Positions 37,363-46,354 of a stretch of 64,000 bases of DNA are shown here, in pieces (within the stretch, counting starts at the first letter, position 1; each line of letters begins with the position of its first letter). The DNA comes from Wenjunlia tyrosinilytica. Its GTDB lineage: Bacteria > Actinomycetota > Actinomycetes > Streptomycetales > Streptomycetaceae. The translations under genes and the position numbers were made by a program. Below the pieces are notes generated by a model that had not been told where the DNA came from, ran no database searches, and was given only the letters and a program-made list of their open reading frames with translations. The DNA lies in assembly GCF_014646055.1 (NCBI RefSeq), contig NZ_BMMS01000016.1:62001-126000 (forward strand), read 5' to 3'.

Positions 37363-38182
37363 TGGCGGCACCCCTCTCGCGGGTGATCCGGACCTCTTCG
37401 CCGAGGGAGGACCAGATCTCCCGGTAGATCTCGACGAACCTCGGCTCCAGCCGCACGGATTCGACCTTGCGCGGCCGCGGCAGGTCGATCGGGAAGGTCT
37501 GCTTGACGGTGGCGGGACCGGCGGTCATCACCACGACCTTGTCGGCGAGGGCAATGGCCTCCTCCAGGTCGTGCGTGACGAACACGACGGAGGAGCCGGT
37601 GCCGCCCCACAGCTCCAGCAACTCGTCCGACATCAGGGCCCGGGTCTGCACGTCGAGCGCCGAGAAGGGCTCGTCCATGAGAAGGATCGACGGGTCGTTG
37701 ACGAAGGTCTGGGCCAGCGCGACGCGCTTGCGCATACCGCCGGAGAGCTGGTGGGGGTAGCGGTCCTCGAACGAGGCCAGGCCCACCCGGGCCAGCCACT
37801 CACGGGCGCGCTCCTTGGCCTGGGCCGTGGGCACCCCCCGAAAGCGCGGGCCCGCCATGACGTTCGACAGCACGGTCCGCCAGGGGAAGACGGCGTCCTG
37901 CTGGAAGACGAAGCCCACCTCGGGGCCGATGCCCTCCACCGGCACGCCGCCGACCAGGACTTCGCCCTCGGTCGGCTCCTCGAGACCGCTGACCAGGGTC
38001 AGCGTGGTCGACTTCCCGCATCCCGTGGGTCCTACGACGGCCACGAACTCACCCTGCTCGACCGTCAGATCGAGATCGCGCACGGCGGTGTGCAGCCCGC
38101 CCGACGGGGTGCGGAACACCTTGCTGGCGCCTCGCAGCTCAATGGCGGGGGCGTCGCTGTGCCTCTTCCCGCTGGTGATCAT
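37352..38182 (-). CDS. ABC transporter ATPase (SsuB/TauB type)
   Basis: 276 residues. Walker A GPTGCGKST, Q-loop FQQDAVFPWRTV, signature LSGGMRKRVALAQ, Walker B ILLMDEPFSALD, H-loop THDLEEA. First gene of the transporter operon; ATG 38182 has GGGAGGTACAG upstream. Divergent from a sensor kinase. Confidence 0.95.
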   Translation of the reverse strand: MITSGKRHSDAPAIELRGASKVFRTPSGGLHTAVRDLDLTVEQGEFVAVVGPTGCGKSTTLTLVSGLEEPTEGEVLVGGVPVEGIGPEVGFVFQQDAVFPWRTVLSNVMAGPRFRGVPTAQAKERAREWLARVGLASFEDRYPHQLSGGMRKRVALAQTFVNDPSILLMDEPFSALDVQTRALMSDELLELWGGTGSSVVFVTHDLEEAIALADKVVVMTAGPATVKQTFPIDLPRPRKVESVRLEPRFVEIYREIWSSLGEEVRITRERGAASAA

Positions 38183-38523
38183 CTGTACCTCCCTGCCCCT
38201 GCTGTCCCGCTCGGGGCGACTGGGGATGGAGGCTAGGTGTGGCCCGGACCACAGCGGCAGCCTTGTGAGCGCAATGCGACTTCAGCGCACAGGGCCTGTT
38301 GTGCTCGTTTTGCTCGCGCTACAACAACGGAAGCGCAACAGCACTGGGCACCGGGACATACGGCGGATACGTTGCGTTGACCGGCCTGAAATGGACGTAC
38401 GCATTCCGGTCCGCCCGCGCGGAAGGCTTCGTTGAGAGGGCTTCGCTGAGACGGCGTCGCTGAGTCGGCTTCGTCGAGACGGCTTCGTCGAGACGGTTTC
38501 GCTGAGGGGAGAGGACGGGACGT
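38183..38523. other. 341-bp divergent promoter region, ABC operon / sensor kinase
   Basis: No gene. The middle holds gttgtgctcgttttgctcgc and tacaacaacgg (38297-38331), with short inverted and direct repeats (ttgt/acaa, gctcg) that could bind the neighbouring response regulator. The kinase-proximal part is a 14-bp tandem repeat array. Confidence 0.5.
38425..38508. repeat. 14-bp tandem repeat, six copies
   Basis: Copies of ggcttcg(t/c)(t/c)gaga(c/g) at 38425, 38439, 38453, 38467, 38481 and 38495; the 4th and 5th are identical. The array ends 15 bases before the kinase start codon and merges into its ribosome site region. Confidence 0.95.
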
Positions 38524-40245
38524 ATGCGACTTCGCTGGCCCACTCGCGTCTTCTCCCAGGTCCTGGTCGTCCAGCTCGCCATCACCACCGGAGTGATCAT
38601 GCTGGCGGCGGGGCTGTTCCTCGCGCCGCTGAGCTCCCAGCTCGACAAGCAGGCGATGGCGCGCGCCAAGGCCATCGCCCAGACCACGGCCGTCGAGCCG
38701 GGAATCGCCCGTGACCTGCTCAGCAGCCGGCCGACGCCCGACGGCCCGGTGCAGGCCGCGGCCGAGCGCATCCGGCTGGCCACGGGGGCGAGCTACGTCG
38801 TGGTGATGGACATCCACGGCATCCGGTACTCGCACACCACCCTCGCCGAGATCGGCAGGCATGTGAGCACCGACCCCGGAGAGGCGCTGGCCGGGCACGA
38901 GTGGACGGGCATCGACGAGGGCACCCTCGGCCGCTCCGCCCGGGGAAAGGTCCCGCTCCACGACTCCGAGGGCGCCATCGTCGGCGCGGTCTCGGTCGGT
39001 ATCGCCTACGACAGCGTGCGGGATGTCCTGCTGCACGCCATCCCCGGGATCCTCATGTACGCCGGGGCCGCCCTCGGTGTCGGCGCGGTCGCCGCGTTCG
39101 CCGTCTCCCGCAGGCTCCGGCGCAGCACGCACGGCATCGAGCTGTCCGAGATCTCCGCGCTCCTGGACGAACGCGAGGCGATGCTCCACAGCATCCGCGA
39201 GGGCGTGGTGGCGCTCGACCGGCGCGGCAGGGTGCGCCTGGTCAACGACGAGGCGCAGCGCCTCCTGGGCGTGAGCGGCGACATGGCGGGCAGGCCGCTG
39301 GCCGAGGTCGTGCCGCCGGGGCGAACCGCCGATGTACTGGAGGGGCGGGTCGAGGGCAAGGACCTGCTCACGGTGTGCGGAGGGCGGGTGCTCGTCACCA
39401 ACCGGATGCCCACGGCCGACGGCGGGGCGGTGGCGACCTTGCGTGACCGCACGGAGCTGGAGCACCTGGGCCGCGAACTGGACAGCACCCGCGGGCTGAC
39501 CGAGGCCCTGCGGGCCCAGGACCACGAGCACGCCAACCGCTTGCACACGCTGGTGGGCCTGCTGGAGCTGGGGATGCACGAGGAGGCGGTGGAGTTCATC
39601 GCCGAGGTGGCCCATGCCCACCGGGCGACGGCCGAGGAGGTCACCGAGCGGGTGCACGACCCGCTGGTGGCGGCGCTGCTGGTGGGCAAGGGGGCCATCG
39701 CGGCGGAGCGCGGGGTGGCGCTGCGGGTCAGCGAGGCGACCCTGCTGCCGGACCGGGTGGTGGACGCCCGTGACCTGGTCACGGTGGTGGGCAATCTCCT
39801 CGACAACGCCCTGGACGCCGCCGGTACCGGCACCTGCCGGGAGCCTTTCGTCGAGGTGGAGCTGCGGGCCGACGGCAGCACGGTGGTGCTGAAGGTCTCG
39901 GACAGCGGTCCCGGGGTTCCCGTGCTCGCCCGGGAGCTGGTGTTCACGGAGGGCTGGTCCACCAAGGTGCCGGCCGCGTTCCCGAGCGTCTCCCGGCGCC
40001 CTTCCCCCGCCTCTTCCCCGGACTGTTCCCAGGACGCCCCCTCCGCGGCCGTCCCGGAGGTCGCCCGCGACGCACCCGTGCGCTCCCGGGGCATCGGACT
40101 GTCGCTGGTGCGCAGGCTGGCGGAGCGGTACGGGGGCACCGCCCGGGTGTCGAACGGGGAAGGCGGTGGCGCGGTGTTCACGGTCGTGCTGCCCGAGGCG
40201 CTGCGCGACGAGCCGTTGCGCGAACTGGAAGGGGCGGCACGGTGA
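38524..40245 (+). CDS. CitA/DcuS-type sensor histidine kinase
   Basis: 573 residues. TM1 ~15-33, periplasmic-type PAS sensor ~35-170 (SYVVVMDIHGIRYSHTT), TM2 ~175-195, cytoplasmic PAS ~218-290, DcuS-like phospho-acceptor in LRAQDHEHANRLHTLVGLLEL, N box NLLDNALDAA and lid GIGLSLVRRLAE. A ~45-residue Ser/Pro insert (ASSPDCSQDAPSAA) sits in the ATP domain between G1 and G2, unusual. This class senses C4-dicarboxylates or citrate. GGGGAGAGGACGGG precedes ATG 38524. Overlaps the regulator gene by 4 bases. Confidence 0.9.
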   Translation: MRLRWPTRVFSQVLVVQLAITTGVIMLAAGLFLAPLSSQLDKQAMARAKAIAQTTAVEPGIARDLLSSRPTPDGPVQAAAERIRLATGASYVVVMDIHGIRYSHTTLAEIGRHVSTDPGEALAGHEWTGIDEGTLGRSARGKVPLHDSEGAIVGAVSVGIAYDSVRDVLLHAIPGILMYAGAALGVGAVAAFAVSRRLRRSTHGIELSEISALLDEREAMLHSIREGVVALDRRGRVRLVNDEAQRLLGVSGDMAGRPLAEVVPPGRTADVLEGRVEGKDLLTVCGGRVLVTNRMPTADGGAVATLRDRTELEHLGRELDSTRGLTEALRAQDHEHANRLHTLVGLLELGMHEEAVEFIAEVAHAHRATAEEVTERVHDPLVAALLVGKGAIAAERGVALRVSEATLLPDRVVDARDLVTVVGNLLDNALDAAGTGTCREPFVEVELRADGSTVVLKVSDSGPGVPVLARELVFTEGWSTKVPAAFPSVSRRPSPASSPDCSQDAPSAAVPEVARDAPVRSRGIGLSLVRRLAERYGGTARVSNGEGGGAVFTVVLPEALRDEPLRELEGAAR

Positions 40246-40928
40246 TCGATGTCCTGGTCGTGGACGACGACTTCCGGGTGGCGGAGATCAACGCCGCCTA
40301 TGTCGCCAAGGTCCCCGGCTTCCGGGTGGCCGGCCGCGCCCACAACGCGGCACAGGCGCTGGCACTGCTGGAGCGCGGGTCCATCGACCTGGTCCTGCTC
40401 GACCACTACCTGCCGGACGAGACGGGGCTGACGCTCGTGCGCCGGATGCGCCAGCTCGGGCACCGCACCGATGTGATCATGGTGACGGCCGCCCGCGACG
40501 TGGCCACGATCCAGGCGGCGATGCGCTTCGGGGCTCTGCAGTACCTGGTCAAGCCGTTCGGCTTCCCGGACCTGCGGGGCAAGCTGGACGCCTATGCCCA
40601 GTTGCGGCGCACGCTGGACGGGGTGAGCGAGGCGGGGCAGGAGCAGGTGGACCGGATCTTCGGGGCGCTGCGCACCGCCGACACGGCCTCGCCGCTGCCC
40701 AAGGGGCACTCGGCGCCGACGGCGGAGCTGATCCGGCGGGTGCTGTCGGGATCGCCGGAGCCGCTGTCGGCGCACGAGGTCGCGGAGCGCACGGGCCTGA
40801 GCCGGTCGACGGCGCAGCGCTATCTGAAGTATCTGGAGCGCGCGGGGCGGCTGCGGCTGACCCTGAAGTACGGGGACACCGGCCGTCCCGAGCACCGTTA
40901 CGCCTGGGCGGCGCCCGCGGACCTGTAG
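40242..40928 (+). CDS. CitB/DcuR-type response regulator
   Basis: 228 residues. Receiver domain with VDDD and phospho-Asp in LVLLDHYLPDETG, Lys in YLVKPFGF; C-terminal helix-turn-helix ~165-215 (SAHEVAERTGLSRSTAQRYL). GTG start overlaps the kinase stop (GTGA). Likely regulates the adjacent ABC operon and/or the acetate-type symporter downstream, inferred from position only. Confidence 0.92.
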   Translation: MIDVLVVDDDFRVAEINAAYVAKVPGFRVAGRAHNAAQALALLERGSIDLVLLDHYLPDETGLTLVRRMRQLGHRTDVIMVTAARDVATIQAAMRFGALQYLVKPFGFPDLRGKLDAYAQLRRTLDGVSEAGQEQVDRIFGALRTADTASPLPKGHSAPTAELIRRVLSGSPEPLSAHEVAERTGLSRSTAQRYLKYLERAGRLRLTLKYGDTGRPEHRYAWAAPADL

Positions 40929-40957
40929 CCGCGGATCGGTGGCTGCCGATCCGCGGC
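40928..40957. terminator. Terminator between response regulator and symporter
   Basis: Perfect 12-bp stem gccgcggatcgg/ccgatccgcggc, loop tggctg. It overlaps the last base of the regulator's stop codon and serves convergent genes. Confidence 0.85.
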
Positions 40958-41014
40958 GGTCCGCAGACGGCGCCCCCTGGACGTGGGCGCACCCCTCCTG
41001 GGCGTGGGGCAGCG

Positions 41015-42739
41015 CTAGGCGGCTCCCGCACCTGTCAGCGCGCGGACCTCCATCTCGGCGTGCTTGGCGGGGTCGGCCTCCTCACGGGAGGTGAGGGTGC
41101 CCAGCCAGCCGGCGAGGAAGCCCAGCGGGATGGAGACGACGCCGGGGTTCTCCAGCGGGAACCAGTGGAAGTCGGCACCGGTGAAGATCGCTTCCGGGCC
41201 ACCGGAGACGACGGGTGAGAAGACCACCAGGACGATGGCCGGGACCAGGCCGCCGTAGATCGCCCAGACCGTGCCCCGAGTGGTGAACCTTCGCCAGAAC
41301 AGCGTGTACAGCAGCGCGGGAAGGTTCGCCGAGGCGGCGACGGCGAAGGCCAGGCTGACCAGGAAGGCGACATTGAGCTCCTGGGCGAACAGGCTCAGCG
41401 CGATGGCCACGGCGCCGATGACGACGGCGGAGACCCGGGCGGCGCCGACCTCCTCGCTCTCGCTCGCCTTCCCCTTGCGGGCGACGGTGGCCCACAGGTC
41501 ATGGGCGAAGGAGGCCGAGGAGGCGAGCGTGAGCCCGGCGACGACGGCGAGGATCGTGGCGAAGGCGATGGCGGAGACGACGGCGAACAGCACCGTGCCG
41601 CCGGTGGATCCGGCGCCTCCTCCGAGGTCGCGGGCGAGCAGTGGGACGGCGGTGTTCCCGGAGGCGCTGGACGAGCGCACCTCGCCGGAGCCGACGACCG
41701 CGGCGGCGCCGAAGCCGAGCACCACCGTCATCAGGTAGAACGAGCCGATGAGGCCGATCGACCAGACCACCGAGCGCCGGGCGGAGCGGGCGGTCGGCAC
41801 GGTGTAGAAGCGGGACAGGATGTGCGGCAGCCCCGCGGTGCCCAGCACCAGCGCCAGGGCCAGGCTGATGAAGTCCACCCGCGAGGTCCACGACTGGCCG
41901 TAGCGCAGGCCGGGGCCGAGGAACGAGGCGCCGTGGCCGGAGCCTCCCGCGGCGGCGTTCAGCAGGTCGTTGACATTGCCGTGGAAGCGCGCCAGGACGA
42001 GCGCGGTGAGGGTCAGGGCGCCGCCCATCAGCAGGACCGCCTTGACGATCTGGATCCAGGTGGTCGCGCGCATGCCGCCGACGGTCACGTAGACGACCAT
42101 CAGTGCGCCGACGCCGACGACCGTCCAGGTCATGGCCCGGCCGCCGGACTGGCCGAGCAGGAGCCCCACGAGGGTGCCCGCGCCGACCATCTGCGCGACC
42201 AGGTAGAGGATCGAGACGGCGATGGAGGAGGCCCCCGCCGCCAGCCGTACCGGGCGCTGGCGCATCCGGGTGCTGAGCACGTCGGCCATGGTGTAGCGGC
42301 CGCAGTTGCGGACGAGTTCGGCGACGAGCATGAGCACGACGAGCCAGGCGACGAAGAACCCCACGGCGTACAGCAGCCCGTCGTAGCCGAAGAGGGCGAT
42401 GATCCCGGAGATGCCGAGGAACGAGGCGGCGGACATGTAGTCGCCCGCGATGGCGAAGCCGTTCTGCAGGGGCGAGAACAGCCGTCCGCCTGTGTAGAAC
42501 TCCACCGTGCCGCGGCGTCTGCGCCCGGCCCAGGCGGTGATGCCGAGGGTGACCGCGACGAAGACGGTGAACAGGACCAGGGCGAGGCCCTGATGGTCCT
42601 GGGACGCCGCTTCGGCGGCGAGCCGGGGATCGGCCGGGAGGGCGGCCGACGGGAGGGTGGTCGGCCGGAGGGTGGTCGGCGGCAGGCCGGTCAGCGGGAG
42701 CGCCGCCGGCGGGAGGGCGGTCAGGGAGAGAGCGGTCAC
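41015..42739 (-). CDS. Sodium:solute symporter, acetate permease (ActP) type
   Basis: 574 residues, ~13 membrane segments. Family motifs: FYTGGRLFSPLQNGFAIAGDYMSAASFLG and GTAGLPHILSRFYTVP. Co-encoded DUF485 protein is the usual ActP partner, so uptake of acetate or a short monocarboxylate is likely. The first ~45 residues are a Leu/Pro/Thr repeat (LPP(T/A)xLP, about seven copies), unusual. GTG 42739 with CAGGAGCGC upstream overlaps the DUF485 stop (GTGA). Confidence 0.9.
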   Translation of the reverse strand: MTALSLTALPPAALPLTGLPPTTLRPTTLPSAALPADPRLAAEAASQDHQGLALVLFTVFVAVTLGITAWAGRRRRGTVEFYTGGRLFSPLQNGFAIAGDYMSAASFLGISGIIALFGYDGLLYAVGFFVAWLVVLMLVAELVRNCGRYTMADVLSTRMRQRPVRLAAGASSIAVSILYLVAQMVGAGTLVGLLLGQSGGRAMTWTVVGVGALMVVYVTVGGMRATTWIQIVKAVLLMGGALTLTALVLARFHGNVNDLLNAAAGGSGHGASFLGPGLRYGQSWTSRVDFISLALALVLGTAGLPHILSRFYTVPTARSARRSVVWSIGLIGSFYLMTVVLGFGAAAVVGSGEVRSSSASGNTAVPLLARDLGGGAGSTGGTVLFAVVSAIAFATILAVVAGLTLASSASFAHDLWATVARKGKASESEEVGAARVSAVVIGAVAIALSLFAQELNVAFLVSLAFAVAASANLPALLYTLFWRRFTTRGTVWAIYGGLVPAIVLVVFSPVVSGGPEAIFTGADFHWFPLENPGVVSIPLGFLAGWLGTLTSREEADPAKHAEMEVRALTGAGAA

Positions 42740-43212
42740 CGGATGCGCTCCTGGGTGTCCCAGCGCAGATCGAGCGCGGTTCGGTCCCGGTGCAGCCGGG
42801 CGTTGCGCGCGTACGCCCAGGTCAGCAGGAATGTCGAGGCGAACTGGGCCAGACCCGCGAGCAGTGCGACATTGACGGCGCCGAAGACCTGGCGCCCCAT
42901 CAGCTCGGGGGCGGCGGTGGCGGCGACGACGTAGGCGAGATACCAGCCGAGGAAGACCGTCGTGGCGGGCATCACGAAGCGGCGGTAGCCGCGGCGCATC
43001 CGCTGGAAGGCGTCGCTCTGCTGGACGTCGAGGTACACCGCTTCCGCGCCCTGCCGGTTGCCGGAGCCCCGCTCGGGCTCGTGGGCGGGCGCTGGGGCGG
43101 GCGCCCGCGAGGGTGGAGGCGCCTCCCGCTCCCACTCCTGCGTGGCCGCGCCTGCGTACCACGGATCGTCCACCTGGAGCGTGCCCGGTTCCATCCGGTC
43201 GTGCTCGTCCAC
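42736..43212 (-). CDS. DUF485 membrane protein (YjcH-like)
   Basis: 158 residues. Pro/Ala-rich cytoplasmic N-terminal half, then two membrane helices (~85-105; ~115-138) with FQRMRRGYRRFVMPATTVFLG typical of DUF485. GTG 43212 follows GAGGAGACGCG. Partner of the downstream symporter by translational coupling. Confidence 0.88.
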   Translation of the reverse strand: MDEHDRMEPGTLQVDDPWYAGAATQEWEREAPPPSRAPAPAPAHEPERGSGNRQGAEAVYLDVQQSDAFQRMRRGYRRFVMPATTVFLGWYLAYVVAATAAPELMGRQVFGAVNVALLAGLAQFASTFLLTWAYARNARLHRDRTALDLRWDTQERIR

Positions 43213-43390
43213 CGCGTCTCCTCAAGCCGGTCGGGCCCGGTATGGGCCCGACCCAGCGTGCGGAAGGCACGGCGGTGCCGGGGCAACTCCCGGCAACGTT
43301 CATTCCTTCAGGTGGAGTATGAGATGTTTTATCGGCTGATGGCGATTTGTCGGGCGCCGCTGAACCGGGGCGCCGACTCGGGCGCTGACG

Positions 43391-45511
43391 TCAGGTGTCG
43401 ATACGGGAGAGGTCCAGCGTCGAGGCGGAGTTGACGATGAACTCCTTGCGGGGGGCCACCTCATTGCCCATCAGCAGGTCGAAGACCTGCTCGGCGCCCT
43501 CGAGGTCGCCGAGGTTGATCCGGCGCAGGGTGCGGTGGCGCGGGTCCATCGTGGTCTCCGCGAGCTGGTCGGCGTCCATCTCGCCGAGGCCCTTGTACCG
43601 CTGGATGGAGTCCTTGTACTTCACACCCTTGCGCTGGAGCTCGAGCAGCGTCGAGCGCAACTCGTTGTCCGAGTAGGTGTAGATGTACTTGTCCTGCCCC
43701 TTCCTGGGGTTGGACAGCTCGATGCGGTGCAGCGGGGGAACCGCCGCGAAGACCCTTCCGGCCTCGACCATCGGCCGCATGTAGCGCTGGAAGAGCGTCA
43801 GCAGAAGGCAGCGGATGTGGGCGCCGTCGACGTCGGCGTCGACCAGCAGGATGATCTTGCCGTAGCGGGCCGCGTCGATGTCGAAGGTCCGCCCCGACCC
43901 GGCCCCTATCACCTGGATGATCGCGCCGCACTCGGCGTTCTTGAGCATGTCCGAGATGGACGACTTCTGCACGTTGAGGATCTTGCCCCGGATGGGCAGC
44001 AGCGCCTGGAACTCGGAGTTGCGGGCGAGCTTGGCCGTGCCGAGCGCGGAGTCCCCCTCGACGATGAACAGCTCGCTGCGCTCGACGTCGTCACTGCGGC
44101 AGTCGGCGAGCTTGGCCGGCAGCGAGGACGACTCCAGCGCGGTCTTGCGGCGCTGCGCCTCCTTGTGCTGGCGGGCCGCGATACGGGTCCGGGCCGCCGC
44201 GACGACCTTCTCCAGGACCGAGCGGGCCTGCTGTTTGTGATCGCGCTTGGTGGAGGTCAGGAACGCCTTGAGCTCCTTGGACACCACCGCGGCCACGATC
44301 CGGGAGGCCGCGGAGGTACCCAGCACCTCCTTGGTCTGGCCCTCGAACTGAGGCTCCGCCAGGCGGACGGTCACCACGGCGGTCAGGCCCTCCATCGCGT
44401 CGTCCTTGACGACGTCGTCCTCGGCGACCCGCAGGAGCTTCGCTCCCCGTAGCGCCTCGTTCACCGTCCTGGTGATGGCACGTTCGAAACCGGTGAGGTG
44501 GGTGCCGCCCTTGGGGGTGGCGATGATGTTGACGAACGAGCGCACGGTGGTGTCGTAGCCCGCGCCCCAGCGCAGGGCGATGTCCACGCCGAGTTCGCGG
44601 GTGACCTCGGTCGGGGTCATGTGGCCGAGCTCGTCCAGCACCGGGACGGTCTCCTTGAAGGTGCCCTGGCCGGTCAGCCTCAGCACGTCGCACACGGCCT
44701 TGTCGGGGGCCAGGTACTCGCAGAACTCGCTGATGCCGCCGTCGTAGCGGTAGACCTCCTCGGTCGGCTCCGCCCCGTCGATCCCGCGCTCGTCGCGCAG
44801 GACGATGGTCAGGCCCGGCACGAGAAAGGCGGTCTGGCGGGCGCGGCCCTGGAGGTTCGCGAAGTCGAGCTTGGCGTCCTTGAGGAAGATCTGGCGGTCG
44901 GCCCAGTAGCGCACCCGCGTGCCCGTGCGGTTCTTCGGCACCTTGCGGGCCTTGCGCAGGCCGTTGGCGGGCTCGAACGGGCTGTCGGGGCCGTCCTCGA
45001 CGAAGATCCCGGGCACCCCTCGGCGGAAGCTGATGGCGTGGGTGTGCCCACCGCGGTCCACCTCGACGTCGAGCCTGGCCGACAGCGCGTTGACCACGGA
45101 GGCGCCGACGCCGTGCAGGCCGCCGGAGGCCGCGTAGGAGCCGCCGCCGAACTTTCCTCCGGCGTGCAGCTTGGTCATGACGACCTCGACCCCGGACAGG
45201 CCGGTCTTGGGCTCGACGTCCACGGGGATGCCGCGGCCGTTGTCCCGGACCTCGACCGACCCGTCGGCGTGCAGGAGCACCTCGATGCGGTCGCAGTAGC
45301 CGGCCAGGGCCTCGTCGACGGAGTTGTCGATGATCTCCCACAGGCAGTGGATGAGACCGCGGCTGTCGGTCGAGCCGATGTACATGCCAGGGCGCTTGCG
45401 GACCGCCTCCAGACCCTCGAGGACGAGCAGGTGCCGCGCGGTGTAGTTGGAGCCGTCACGGTCCGCGCCGGTCAGCAGCGCGGTGGACGACACGGAGGTT
45501 TCGGCGGTCAC
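43391..45511 (-). CDS. parE: DNA topoisomerase IV subunit B (ParE, second GyrB-like)
   Basis: 706 residues. GHKL ATPase (EIIDNSVDEALAG, DNGRGIPVD, GGLHGVGASVVNAL), transducer domain, and TOPRIM (LFIVEGDSALGTAK; LLVDADVDGAHIRCL). C-terminal GMGEMDADQLAETTMDP-like element (YKGLGEMDADQLAETTMDP). GTG 45511 is preceded by GAGGAGCTGTACCCGC; longer in-frame extension lacks homology. Pairs with ParC at 31714-34164. Confidence 0.95.
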   Translation of the reverse strand: MTAETSVSSTALLTGADRDGSNYTARHLLVLEGLEAVRKRPGMYIGSTDSRGLIHCLWEIIDNSVDEALAGYCDRIEVLLHADGSVEVRDNGRGIPVDVEPKTGLSGVEVVMTKLHAGGKFGGGSYAASGGLHGVGASVVNALSARLDVEVDRGGHTHAISFRRGVPGIFVEDGPDSPFEPANGLRKARKVPKNRTGTRVRYWADRQIFLKDAKLDFANLQGRARQTAFLVPGLTIVLRDERGIDGAEPTEEVYRYDGGISEFCEYLAPDKAVCDVLRLTGQGTFKETVPVLDELGHMTPTEVTRELGVDIALRWGAGYDTTVRSFVNIIATPKGGTHLTGFERAITRTVNEALRGAKLLRVAEDDVVKDDAMEGLTAVVTVRLAEPQFEGQTKEVLGTSAASRIVAAVVSKELKAFLTSTKRDHKQQARSVLEKVVAAARTRIAARQHKEAQRRKTALESSSLPAKLADCRSDDVERSELFIVEGDSALGTAKLARNSEFQALLPIRGKILNVQKSSISDMLKNAECGAIIQVIGAGSGRTFDIDAARYGKIILLVDADVDGAHIRCLLLTLFQRYMRPMVEAGRVFAAVPPLHRIELSNPRKGQDKYIYTYSDNELRSTLLELQRKGVKYKDSIQRYKGLGEMDADQLAETTMDPRHRTLRRINLGDLEGAEQVFDLLMGNEVAPRKEFIVNSASTLDLSRIDT

Positions 45512-45986
45512 GCGGGTACAGCTCCTCGTCTCGTTCAGGTGTGTTCGCCTACCCCTGGGGGTACGCGGGCGGGCGAATGAGTCGCCCTGAAACAGGGGTT
45601 CTTGCGCGTCCGCCGGTGAGCAGGGTACCGAGGCCGGGTCGAGTGCTTCCGCCGCGACCCGATATCCGTTGATGCTACGCCCACATCGCACGCACGTTCG
45701 ATCCCACGTTCGGGTGATGGAAATATCACGTTCCCCGAGACGCATGAACCATTTAGGGTGCGGGCACGTCCTCCTCAACACGATGGAGACCCCATCGGGG
45801 GAGAAGAAGCCGGACAACTCCATAGAAATCTGACAACTAGAGCATTACGGCCCTACCCGCCGCCACCTGGCAGCATCCGTCCTCCTCAGACAGCCACTTT
45901 GAGGAAAAGCCACGAGCGGGAACGTTTTCGGCCTGGTTGGATGTTGACCCTGGTACGACAGCTCGTCGAGCTAGAGAAGAGGCGAC
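45512..45986. other. 475-bp divergent region, parE / DUF7455 gene
   Basis: Promoters of both genes expected. A TAGGGT box at 45755-45760 could be a plus-strand -10, and TAGCAT (minus) near 45673-45678 a minus-strand one; neither has a good -35. Direct repeat acgttcg at 45694-45700 and 45706-45712. No gene. Confidence 0.45.
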
Positions 45987-46217
45987 GTGACTACAGTTCT
46001 GACCCCCGCAAGCCCGCTGACCGCAGCGGACCGCTGCGACCGCTGCGGCGCCCAGGCCTACCTGCGTGTCGTTCTCATCAGCGGTGGCGAGCTGCTCTTC
46101 TGCGCTCACCACGGGCGGAAGTTCGAGCCCGAACTGAAGAAGATCGCAGCGGAAATACAGGACGAGACCGGCCGGCTGTCCGCCACCTCGGCGGTAGCCA
46201 GCGAGGAAGAGCGCTGA
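45987..46217 (+). CDS. DUF7455 small zinc-ribbon-like protein
   Basis: 76 residues; CDRCGAQAYLRV near residue 17 and LLFCAHHGRKFEPEL near 38 suggest a Cys3-His zinc site. Highly conserved small protein between hrdB and parE in Streptomyces. GTG 45987 follows AGAAGAGGCGAC. Function unknown. Confidence 0.88.
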   Translation: MTTVLTPASPLTAADRCDRCGAQAYLRVVLISGGELLFCAHHGRKFEPELKKIAAEIQDETGRLSATSAVASEEER

Positions 46218-46265
46218 TTCCTGGACCCCACGACGAGCTCTGGGCCGGCGCCTGAGGCCGGCGGT

Positions 46266-46300
46266 CGAGCGGCCACTCACTCACGCTGAGTGGCCGCTCG
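46266..46300. terminator. Bidirectional terminator between DUF7455 and protease genes
   Basis: 14-bp perfect stem cgagcggccactca/tgagtggccgctcg with a 7-base loop ctcacgc, followed by gcatttctct. Confidence 0.88.
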
Positions 46301-46354
46301 GCATTTCTCTGTGCCGTTTCCGTAGTCGAAGCGGAGCGGCTTCCCTGATTTCGC

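Noticed and set aside
45694-45712. LexA-like box near parE (acgttcg twice)
   Set aside because: A direct, not inverted, repeat; does not match GAAC-N4-GTTC.
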